Below, piece after piece: positions 1-5,103 of a stretch of DNA of 5,103 nucleotides; within the stretch, counting starts at the first letter, position 1; the number at the start of each line of letters is the position of its first letter. This stretch comes from Bdellovibrio sp. GTDB taxonomy: Bacteria > Bdellovibrionota > Bdellovibrionia > Bdellovibrionales > Bdellovibrionaceae. Under the pieces are notes generated by a model that did not search any database, was not told the origin of the DNA, and saw only the letters and a list, made by a program, of their open reading frames with translations. The stretch is from positions 1-5,103 of the forward strand of contig JAHRXB010000230.1 in assembly GCA_019104905.1 (NCBI GenBank). The letters are read 5' to 3'. Position numbers and translations under genes: made by a program.

Positions 1-879
1 GTTCAGATGAAAAAATTCCATTCAGAGCTTCAAGGCTCTCAAGAGGTTCTTCTCGAAAAAATCAAGAGCCTTGAGAATGTTTCTTACGGACCTGAAACGT
101 TGGACGCGCAGCTTAAGCAACTGGCTGACCAACTCTCTGCCGAAAGAGCCAACAATACAAAACTCAGCTCCGACCTCGCAAAATCTCTGGAACTAAGCCT
201 TCATCTTCAGCTCGAGATCCAGGGCCTTAAAGCCCGTGCCCTGCAAATGCAGAGCGAGGAAAAAAAGTACAGTCAGGCGCTTTTTGAGAAGAATAAAATC
301 CTGCAAAGGGACTTAGACCTTAATCAGGCTCTTAAAGAAGAAACGGCGATGGAGTTGGCGAAAGCCAAAAATGCGTTCTCCAAAGAACAAAATCTTTGGG
401 AAGAGCAACGGGAGCAGTTGGAAGGGCAGATTCAAGGTCTCAAAACCGAAAAGTACGAATTGGAACAAACTGTTGAGGAGCTAAAAGCGACCGTCGCGGA
501 AAGAGACGAAACAGTTTCTTCTCTGAATGACGAAATCGAGAAGATCTCTGCTTCCTTCAACGATGTTGAAATGTCAGCACAAAAACAAAATGACGTTCTT
601 AAGAATTTGATGTCCGTTGCAGAATCCAAGATCATCGAAATGAAGTTAGCTTTGGATAAGAAAGCCTTGGAAGCCCAGGACTACTACAGTCACCTGCAAC
701 AGGCACTCACGCAGCTTGGAGTTCTGAAGCAAGAAAATGCGGCACTCAAAGAATATGTGGCTAAATTAAACTATTACCACCAACAAGCGCAACACGCGCA
801 GATGGCCGTGGCACAAATGGCTCAGGTGGCGGCAGCGCAAGTTCAAGCAACGCCAGCACCAAAGAATACCGTTTCATAG
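1..879 (+). CDS. Long coiled-coil protein of unknown function, possibly 5'-partial
   Basis: I do not recognise a family. The first ATG is at base 7 and gives 290 residues, but the frame is open to the left edge with no stop, and too little upstream sequence is visible to judge a ribosome site, so the true start may lie outside. Residues about 30-255 are almost pure charged heptad-like helix: rich in Glu, Lys, Gln and Leu, with no proline between P29 and P283 and no cysteine anywhere, which indicates a long parallel or antiparallel coiled coil. Residues about 258-282 switch to an Ala/Gln/Met/Val-rich helix-like stretch, followed by a short Thr/Pro/Ala tail (TPAPKNTVS). No signal peptide or membrane segment follows the ATG at 7, so if that start is right the protein is probably cytoplasmic. 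A scaffold, filament-forming or cell-polarity role is plausible but only inferred. It ends 24 bases before a strong terminator, so it is the last gene of its transcription unit. Confidence 0.8.
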   Translation, partial: VQMKKFHSELQGSQEVLLEKIKSLENVSYGPETLDAQLKQLADQLSAERANNTKLSSDLAKSLELSLHLQLEIQGLKARALQMQSEEKKYSQALFEKNKILQRDLDLNQALKEETAMELAKAKNAFSKEQNLWEEQREQLEGQIQGLKTEKYELEQTVEELKATVAERDETVSSLNDEIEKISASFNDVEMSAQKQNDVLKNLMSVAESKIIEMKLALDKKALEAQDYYSHLQQALTQLGVLKQENAALKEYVAKLNYYHQQAQHAQMAVAQMAQVAAAQVQATPAPKNTVS

Positions 880-903
880 TGAATTTAGAATGTTCGTTTC
901 TAG

Positions 904-936
904 AAAAAAGGTCGGCATCATTGCCGACCTTTTTTT
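904..936. terminator. Bidirectional intrinsic terminator between convergent genes
   Basis: A perfect 8-bp GC-rich stem (GGTCGGCA at 910-917 with TGCCGACC at 922-929) encloses a 4-base loop. It is flanked by six A on the left (904-909) and seven T on the right (930-936), so it acts as an intrinsic terminator on either strand. It serves the coiled-coil gene ending at 879 and the lipoprotein gene arriving from the right. The lipoprotein stop codon (complement of 935-937) sits inside the T tract, so on that strand the stop is followed at once by the A tract and stem. Confidence 0.93.
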
Positions 937-1843
937 ATTTAGAACTCAGAGAGGGTGGAAGCTGAGGGAAGGCCCGATTTAAAAGGACTTTCTTGGCCGT
1001 CTCTCCGCCGACACGGAAATAAGGAATGTTCGTCTTGATGTCTCCCAAACCCAATTTCTTAAACGGATTCTTTGGGTCGTACCAACTATAGAAGCCCGAG
1101 AAAAAGTCGAACCGCCCTAGACCCTTCACCCCACGGCCTTTATCGCGAATGACAAAGTATCCATTGTGTTTTGAGCCATCGGGCAACTGCAATCCAACCA
1201 CTGCGGGCACGAAAATCACCTCTCCCGGCTTATAGATTTCTAGATCCGCAGCCAACGTATAGAAAGGATCAAGACATGAACTACGAACTCCATATCCAAA
1301 TCGGCAGCCGTCCTCTTCAATTTCAAAGTAGCGATCTTGCCCTTCAAAACGTCCAATGATGTTGAAAGTATGAGTCACACCTTTTTGAATCACCCCACAA
1401 GATCCCTGAAGCCCACAGGCCTGAGCTGTCTTAGGGCATACACTCAGAAGAGACTTTCCCCCGGCGCCATGAAGAGTTTGTTTGCTTTCTGCGGGGCAAG
1501 TATTTTTATCTTCATCGATAATAACGAAATAGTAGACTGTGGGTTTGAGGGTCCCGGGGCCCACCATATCACTTTTCGAATCTACCTCAGGATTTTTAAC
1601 TTCAGGTTTCGGAGCGACTTCTGACTCTGATGGTGTCTCTGAACCAACAACAACCTCCGCGGACTCAAGCGCCTCAACTTCTGCAAAGGGTTGAGGTTCA
1701 TAGGTCGTTGGCAATTCCAAAGAGGCTTCCTCTAGAGAACTCGCGGGCTGTCGAATATTCGAGTGCAATTTCCCACAGGAAACAACTCCGACCAAGCAGC
1801 CCAGAAGAACAAGAATTTGAACATGTACATTCTTTAGATTCAT
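935..1843 (-). CDS. 3D-domain lipoprotein (MltA/RlpA-like double-psi beta-barrel)
   Basis: A predicted envelope lipoprotein of 302 residues, probably acting on or binding peptidoglycan. The N-terminus (MNLKNVHVQILVLLGC...) has a short Lys-containing n-region and a hydrophobic core ending in the lipobox VVSC, with Cys23 the likely lipidated residue. LLGC ending at Cys16 is a second but less likely candidate. Residues about 35-98 form an acidic Glu/Pro/Ser/Val-rich linker. Residues about 102-250 form the globular part. It contains six cysteines (116, 136, 143, 149, 180, 190), an even number that suits three disulfides in the periplasm. The 3D signature follows: Asp200 (LAAD), Asp234 (VIRDKGRGVKG) and Asp246 (RFDFFSG), the three aspartates that give the domain its name. 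In MltA this fold supplies the catalytic Asp of a lytic transglycosylase; activity here is inferred, not shown. The frame is open up to 1942, but the start at 1843 is preferred because of the signal peptide, the SD at 1850-1856 and a promoter lying inside the longer frame. No gene follows before the terminator, so it is transcribed alone. Confidence 0.86.
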   Translation of the reverse strand: MNLKNVHVQILVLLGCLVGVVSCGKLHSNIRQPASSLEEASLELPTTYEPQPFAEVEALESAEVVVGSETPSESEVAPKPEVKNPEVDSKSDMVGPGTLKPTVYYFVIIDEDKNTCPAESKQTLHGAGGKSLLSVCPKTAQACGLQGSCGVIQKGVTHTFNIIGRFEGQDRYFEIEEDGCRFGYGVRSSCLDPFYTLAADLEIYKPGEVIFVPAVVGLQLPDGSKHNGYFVIRDKGRGVKGLGRFDFFSGFYSWYDPKNPFKKLGLGDIKTNIPYFRVGGETAKKVLLNRAFPQLPPSLSSK

Positions 1844-1849
1844 ACAAAT

Positions 1850-1856
1850 CCCTTCT
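1850..1856 (-). promoter_or_regulatory. Ribosome binding site deciding the lipoprotein start
   Basis: On the minus strand this reads AGAAGGG, a strong Shine-Dalgarno sequence ending 6 bases before the ATG at 1843. It supports that start over the in-frame alternative at 1942, which would add 33 residues in front of a perfectly formed lipoprotein signal peptide. Confidence 0.8.
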
Positions 1857-1871
1857 GTAAAAATCTTAGCC

Positions 1872-1880
1872 ATCATACCA
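1872..1880 (-). promoter_or_regulatory. Extended -10 promoter for the lipoprotein gene
   Basis: The minus strand reads TGGTATGAT: a -10 element TATGAT (one mismatch from TATAAT) preceded by the TGn extension. I see no good -35 hexamer at the usual distance, which is normal for extended -10 promoters. Transcription would start near 1865, giving a leader of about 20 bases that contains the SD at 1850-1856. This agrees with the start at 1843 and excludes translation from 1942 on this transcript. Confidence 0.55.
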
Positions 1881-1977
1881 AGTTCACTTTTATCCTTGGG
1901 TTTTATCTCAGCCCTCTGAAAAGAAGAAAATCGCGGTGACAAACAACGGCCCTCCCAGACCCGACAAGTCGACCATA

Positions 1978-2006
1978 TTGTGGAAATGTCTGAATTTTGG
2001 TACTTT
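1978..2006 (+). promoter_or_regulatory. Candidate sigma70-type promoter for the Hsp70-like gene
   Basis: TTGTGG at 1978-1983 resembles a -35 element, and TACTTT at 2001-2006 resembles a -10 element, separated by an exact 17-base spacer. Each hexamer has two or three mismatches to consensus, so this is a moderate candidate. Transcription would start about 7 bases after the -10, which is at or next to the ATG at 2013 and implies a leaderless mRNA. I see no heat-shock sigma32-type hexamers or CIRCE repeat here. Confidence 0.4.
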
Positions 2007-2012
2007 TTCTAA

Positions 2013-3302
2013 ATGAGTTCAGACACTATTCTCTCGATTGATTTCGGCACAAGTAATTCGCTGGTAGGAGCTTTCCACAATGGACAAAGACACGAAGCCC
2101 TGGCCATCGATGCGCGTGCTTCCGATCCCACTCTGATGCGAACTCTTCTTTATTTCCCCCATCCCGACCTTTGTTATTACGGATCAGAGGCGATTGAGCA
2201 ATACATCGAACAAGACATGGAAGGACGCCTGTTTCGCTCTTTCAAGTCACATCTTCCTAATCAAAACTATCTCGGAACGATCTTAGATAATCGCATTTTA
2301 ACTTTGGAAAATCTGATTGGCGTGTTTCTTCTCGAACTAAAAAAGAGAGCAGAGAAAATATTGAACACGTCCGTCGAGCGAGCCGTTATTGGACGACCTG
2401 CTCGTTACTCGATGGATGAAGTCAGTGACGGCTTTGCTCTTCATCGCATGCAAAAGGCCGCAAAGTTTGCAGGTTTTAAAGACGTGCAGTTTGTTCCCGA
2501 GCCCTTAGCTGCGGCGTTTGATTACCGTCGCCAACTCACTTCGGAAAAAATAGTTCTTATTGGAGACTTCGGCGGAGGCACCTCCGACTTCACCTTGATC
2601 AAGCTTCGTCCCGAAAACTTCTCTAAGAAAGATGTTCTGGCCATTGATGGCTGCCCCCTGGCCGGAGACTCTCTAGATAGCGTGTTTATGAGCCATCGAC
2701 TGAATGAATACTTCGGAGCCAAATCGCGCTATCGATTGCCAATGGGAAGCAATGTCCTCACCATGCCAGTAGGAGTCACTCAACGACTGAACCATCCCGC
2801 GCACATTGTTCACCTTAAAGAAAAAGAGACCTACGAGTTCATCCGTGAAGTAAAAAAATGTTCTCTGACCAAAAAGGATGCGGACGCTGTCGAAAAGCTT
2901 TTTATTCTCATTGAAGACCAACAGATCTTCCCGTTCTTTGAAAATATTGAGAAAACGAAAAGAACTCTTTCTAATGTCGATGAAGCTCAATTTATTTTTG
3001 ATTATCCTGGGCTGGAAATTACAGAATCCTTTTCTGTTTCTCAGTTTGTTGAATGGGCGACAGAAAACCGCCAAAAGATATTCGCCGGGTTGGACGCCTG
3101 TCTAAAGGATGCTGGTATCACGCCGGAAAAAGTAGATCTAGTTTGCCTCACGGGCGGAACCGCCAAAGTGCCCTTTATTCAAAAAGAATTCGAAAAACGT
3201 TTCGGACAAGAACGTCTCCAAACACAGTCCCATTTCCACTCAGTCCTTTCCGGCCTGACGGAGTCGGCGGGGTTTTGGTCCCAAGGTCAGAGCATCGTGT
3301 GA
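2013..3302 (+). CDS. yegD: Hsp70-family ATPase, YegD-like, nucleotide-binding domain only
   Basis: An actin/Hsp70-fold ATPase of 429 residues, close in size to E. coli YegD (about 450) and far shorter than DnaK (about 640). Visible motifs, in order: phosphate-1 loop SIDFGTSNS (residues 8-16, Asp10); FKSHL at 77-81, whose Lys78 fits the catalytic lysine; AVIGRPARYS (124-133) and the KFAGFKDVQFVPEPLAAAFDY block (151-171, Glu163), both strongly YegD-like; phosphate-2 loop GDFGGGTSDF (184-193, Asp185, Asp192); LAGDSLD (216-222); a KRTLS segment (316-320); and the adenosine motif LTGGTAKVPFI (379-389). The protein ends shortly after, so there is no DnaK-type substrate-binding domain or lid. The catalytic set looks complete, so ATP binding and hydrolysis are expected, but the client and cellular role are unknown; the symbol is a family-level call. 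A TAA codon lies directly before the ATG in frame, so no longer start exists, and no SD precedes it. No DnaJ or GrpE gene is adjacent. Confidence 0.9.
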   Translation: MSSDTILSIDFGTSNSLVGAFHNGQRHEALAIDARASDPTLMRTLLYFPHPDLCYYGSEAIEQYIEQDMEGRLFRSFKSHLPNQNYLGTILDNRILTLENLIGVFLLELKKRAEKILNTSVERAVIGRPARYSMDEVSDGFALHRMQKAAKFAGFKDVQFVPEPLAAAFDYRRQLTSEKIVLIGDFGGGTSDFTLIKLRPENFSKKDVLAIDGCPLAGDSLDSVFMSHRLNEYFGAKSRYRLPMGSNVLTMPVGVTQRLNHPAHIVHLKEKETYEFIREVKKCSLTKKDADAVEKLFILIEDQQIFPFFENIEKTKRTLSNVDEAQFIFDYPGLEITESFSVSQFVEWATENRQKIFAGLDACLKDAGITPEKVDLVCLTGGTAKVPFIQKEFEKRFGQERLQTQSHFHSVLSGLTESAGFWSQGQSIV

Positions 3303-3338
3303 TTCGAAGAATCAGTCTGAGACTTCGGTTCAGAATCA
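3300..3338. repeat. Overlapping inverted repeats in the convergent gap
   Basis: TGATTC (3300-3305) can pair with GAATCA at 3309-3314, across a 3-base loop, or with a second copy of GAATCA at 3333-3338. Between them, TCTGA (3316-3320) pairs with TCAGA (3330-3334), with an inner AC/GT pair and a UUCG tetraloop closed by C-G (3322-3329) and one bulged G. The two genes converge here with only 36 bases between stops. The structure may slow or stop transcription, but neither strand has a following T tract, so a standard intrinsic terminator is not supported. Confidence 0.4.
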
Positions 3339-4643
3339 CTATAAAATGTAATGAACATACATCTTAAGATAAAACCCTTCCGGAAACTGCATTAACGTCG
3401 GGTGATCCGCCGCATGCCCTCCGCGCAAAACACTGCGCACTTCAGAGAAGTTTCTAAGAGAGGCCTTACGAATCGCATCTCGAAACTCTTCTTCTTCCAA
3501 AAGACCAGAACAGGAACAAGACGCGACAAAGCCATTCTTCTTCACCATACGAAAAGCATGGGTGTTCATTTTAAGATAAGCGTGTTTGCCAATCGGAATA
3601 TCTTTTTTTGATTTGATAAAGGCCGGAGGATCCGCAATCACAATGTCGTAATGTGCACTTGGCAACTGTGTTAACCCCTCAGAGACGTCCAACTCATGAA
3701 CAAGGACTTCAGCCCCTTCCCGTTCGGCATTCTTTTTAGCGTAGGCTAATGCGCTCTTTGAGATATCCACCAAAGAGATCTCCACTTCAAATCCCAGGGA
3801 TTTCAAGGCCCGAGTAATTTGTGTCGACCAATGCCCCACATAACAGCAAAGATCTAAAACTCGAATCTTCCGCTTCTCTTGGGTCTTCGCCCAGTTCTTA
3901 AAAAGATTCACGGCAAGATAGATGTTATGAGTTTGATCCAGGAAGAAACCTGTTTTTTGTCCTTCCGCCAAATCGCAACTCATGGAAACCAAGCCATCGT
4001 CGCCGGCCCCATTCAAAAGAATCTCAATATCCGTCAGATTAAATCCGGGAAGATCTTTTATCACTTTTGGAGCCTCAACCTGAAGCCCCTCAAGTTTACG
4101 AATGTTCACGTCATTACGAAGAACCACGGCCGTCTGTTCCCAAGAAAACAAAGACAATCCCCGCTCTTGAGCCTGAGCCACCAAACCTTTAAAAAAATCT
4201 TCTGCATTTTTTAGGGCTTCGTTCATACCTGCGGTGACAAGCTGGGCGGCAAATACTTGGGCTCTTTTGCCATTTTGTTCCACGAGATAATAATCCAAAA
4301 CCAAGCCCGGAATATAATCGGATTCACCAAAAGCCAGACGGAAGCTTCCTCGAAATCCGGCGGCTTTGCGCACCTGCCAAGAGTTCAAAACTTTGTTCTG
4401 TAGAAAATCAAAACCCGTCGGCGCTTCATCTTGATTATTAAAACTCAAGGCCCTAAAGGCGATCAACGAGTGAGGATTGCCATAACCACGCGCCAGAAAT
4501 TGCCCTTTTGCATCCTGCAGCTCCACAGGAGCTCCCGGAACATGCCCTTTGGGACTGACAGAAAGTTCATTGGAAAAAACCCACGGGTGTCCACTGCGAA
4601 TTCGTTTATCAGCTCCAGGACGGAGTCTCCATACAGTCATCAT
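3339..4643 (-). CDS. rlmI: RlmI-type 23S rRNA (cytosine-C5) methyltransferase
   Basis: A class I SAM-dependent methyltransferase of COG1092. E. coli RlmI makes m5C1962 in 23S rRNA; the same target is inferred here. Length is 434 residues against about 396 for E. coli. Residues 1 to about 85 are a PUA RNA-binding domain (HPWVFSNE at 19-26, LARGYGNP at 50-57). The middle domain carries GESDYIPGLVLD (106-117). The Rossmann domain has EGQKTGFFLDQ (227-237), SAM motif I VLDLCCYVG (262-270), an acidic VDIS turn (Asp293), motif IV DPPAF (338-342) and motif VI SCSCSG (375-380), in which Cys378 aligns with the conserved Cys of E. coli FSCSG. The C-terminal AADHP...FPEGFYLK (411-427) matches E. coli RlmI closely. 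The ATG at 4643 is 2 bases after the upstream stop, and its SD-like GAAGGTG (4651-4657) lies inside the upstream gene; a second ATG follows at once (4640). Differences from E. coli, such as CCYVG for FSYTG, leave a sister specificity possible. Confidence 0.88.
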   Translation of the reverse strand: MMTVWRLRPGADKRIRSGHPWVFSNELSVSPKGHVPGAPVELQDAKGQFLARGYGNPHSLIAFRALSFNNQDEAPTGFDFLQNKVLNSWQVRKAAGFRGSFRLAFGESDYIPGLVLDYYLVEQNGKRAQVFAAQLVTAGMNEALKNAEDFFKGLVAQAQERGLSLFSWEQTAVVLRNDVNIRKLEGLQVEAPKVIKDLPGFNLTDIEILLNGAGDDGLVSMSCDLAEGQKTGFFLDQTHNIYLAVNLFKNWAKTQEKRKIRVLDLCCYVGHWSTQITRALKSLGFEVEISLVDISKSALAYAKKNAEREGAEVLVHELDVSEGLTQLPSAHYDIVIADPPAFIKSKKDIPIGKHAYLKMNTHAFRMVKKNGFVASCSCSGLLEEEEFRDAIRKASLRNFSEVRSVLRGGHAADHPTLMQFPEGFYLKMYVHYIL

Positions 4644-4645
4644 AC

Positions 4646-5103
4646 CTATTCACCTTCAACAGCAAACACAATCAGTTCGGTAATTTCGTTCTTAGAAAAA
4701 TTATTATCGCCCATTACAAGAAGGCTGCGGCGTCCATCCGCCAACTTCGGCCCCCAAGTCAAAGCCTCAAAGTTCTGAATAGTTTTGGTGCCGCGCTCTT
4801 TACTAAGATCCGTTTCAAAATCAATCAGTTTGACCTTCTCAACTCCAGCAAACTTCCCGTCGCTCAGCTTTCCCAAAGACGTTACATCTGATCCTTTTGA
4901 AAGATCCACTAAATACAACGCCACCGTCTGTGCCCAAACATTTTTAGAGAAAAGGCGAACTCCTCGCTCCAAGACAATCAATTTGGTCTCTGACAAAGAT
5001 AGAATCTCGGAAACCCCACGAAACACTTCTTTGCCCTGTTGATTGTCTTTAAAGGCATCGACCCTATAAGCATATTCGGCCACGGGGCGGTAACCTTGTT
5101 GCC
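4646..5103 (-). CDS. Phytase-like esterase family protein, C-terminal part
   Basis: The visible 151 residues are the C-terminus of a larger protein that continues past the right edge. A GTG at 5083 is not a credible start because the frame stays open upstream (...QQGYRPV) and that sequence fits the same domain. The pattern matches the 'esterase-like activity of phytase' family (PF13449, beta-propeller-like): AEYAYRVDAF, then GVSEILSLSETKLIVLERGV, in which a Leu/Val-rich strand is followed by the conserved LER, then ALYLVDLSKGSDV, then NFEALTWGPKLADGRRSLLVMGDNNF near the end (quoted here in pieces by motif: FEALTWGP, LADGRRSLL, GDNNF). Members are usually secreted and are named from similarity to a phytase-associated esterase region; the real substrate is generally unknown. 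A signal peptide, if present, lies outside the window. It is directly upstream of rlmI and probably co-transcribed with it, though the functional link is not obvious. Confidence 0.78.
   Translation of the reverse strand, partial: QQGYRPVAEYAYRVDAFKDNQQGKEVFRGVSEILSLSETKLIVLERGVRLFSKNVWAQTVALYLVDLSKGSDVTSLGKLSDGKFAGVEKVKLIDFETDLSKERGTKTIQNFEALTWGPKLADGRRSLLVMGDNNFSKNEITELIVFAVEGE
4651..4657 (-). promoter_or_regulatory. Ribosome binding site of rlmI inside the upstream gene
   Basis: The minus strand reads GAAGGTG, with GAAGG 9 bases before the ATG at 4643 and 12 before the ATG at 4640, favouring the first. Because it lies in the last codons of the upstream gene, whose stop is 2 bases from the start, translation of the two genes is probably coupled. 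Confidence 0.6.

Noticed and set aside
1337..1860. Plus-strand open frames (1337-1624 and 1630-1860) opposite the lipoprotein gene
   Set aside because: They lie antisense to a gene with a clear signal peptide and domain signature, have no SD or recognisable motif, and look like shadow frames.
1962..1973. Small palindrome CGACAAGTCGAC just upstream of the candidate Hsp70-gene -35
   Set aside because: Arms of only 4 bases are expected by chance; position is suggestive of an operator, but there is no second copy or known motif to support it.
1844..2012. A heat-shock (sigma32) promoter or CIRCE element for the Hsp70-like gene
   Set aside because: I found neither the CTTGAA/CCCCAT-type hexamers at proper spacing nor the CIRCE inverted repeat.
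2673..3074. Minus-strand 133-codon open frame inside the Hsp70-like gene
   Set aside because: It is antisense to conserved ATPase sequence, its translation is rich in Phe and Arg as expected of a shadow, and no ribosome site supports it.
3361..3370. Perfect 10-base palindrome ATCTTAAGAT
   Set aside because: It lies within the 3' coding end of rlmI, is AT-rich and has no loop, so it is most likely chance.
4431..4778. Plus-strand 115-codon open frame across the esterase/rlmI junction
   Set aside because: It overlaps two genes with solid family matches on the other strand and has no supporting motif or promoter.
5081..5083. GTG as the start of the minus-strand gene at the right edge
   Set aside because: The frame stays open to the edge and the upstream residues fit the same domain, so the gene is truncated by the window rather than starting here.

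Overview
The window looks like ordinary chromosome from a Gram-negative bacterium. A predatory or related delta-type proteobacterium of the Bdellovibrio kind is my best guess. This rests on the overall feel of the proteins (a 3D-domain lipoprotein with an acidic linker, a YegD-type Hsp70, a secreted-esterase-like protein beside an RlmI-type methyltransferase) and moderate GC content. It is an inference, not a proven assignment. I see no phage, insertion sequence, CRISPR array, tRNA or rRNA, and no gene-free stretch longer than 300 bases.

Layout. Bases 1-879 (+) encode a long coiled-coil protein that may begin upstream of the window. A strong bidirectional hairpin terminator at 904-936 separates it from a convergent minus-strand gene. 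That gene (935-1843) encodes a lipoprotein of about 302 residues with a C-terminal 3D domain (double-psi beta-barrel, related to the catalytic domain of MltA). Its reading frame stays open to 1942, but an extended -10 promoter, a Shine-Dalgarno sequence and a lipoprotein signal peptide all point to a start at 1843. The 169-base divergent region 1844-2012 carries that promoter and, facing right, a candidate promoter so close to the next gene that its mRNA would be leaderless. That next gene (2013-3302, +) is a short Hsp70-family ATPase of the YegD type, which has the nucleotide-binding domain but no room for a DnaK-style substrate-binding domain.

Bases 3303-3338 form a short convergent gap with overlapping inverted repeats. 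Beyond it, two minus-strand genes form a tight operon. The upstream one (4646-5103, running off the right edge) is the C-terminal part of a phytase-like esterase family protein. The downstream one (3339-4643) is an RlmI-type 23S rRNA m5C methyltransferase beginning 2 bases after the esterase stop codon.

The genes do not form an obvious single pathway. Two (lipoprotein, probable esterase) suggest envelope or exported functions. Two (Hsp70-like ATPase, rRNA methyltransferase) are cytoplasmic. I do not see a convincing new multi-gene system. The points most worth following are the apparently leaderless, SD-less Hsp70 gene, the six-cysteine 3D-domain lipoprotein with its mis-callable start, and the coiled-coil protein with an Ala/Gln tail.
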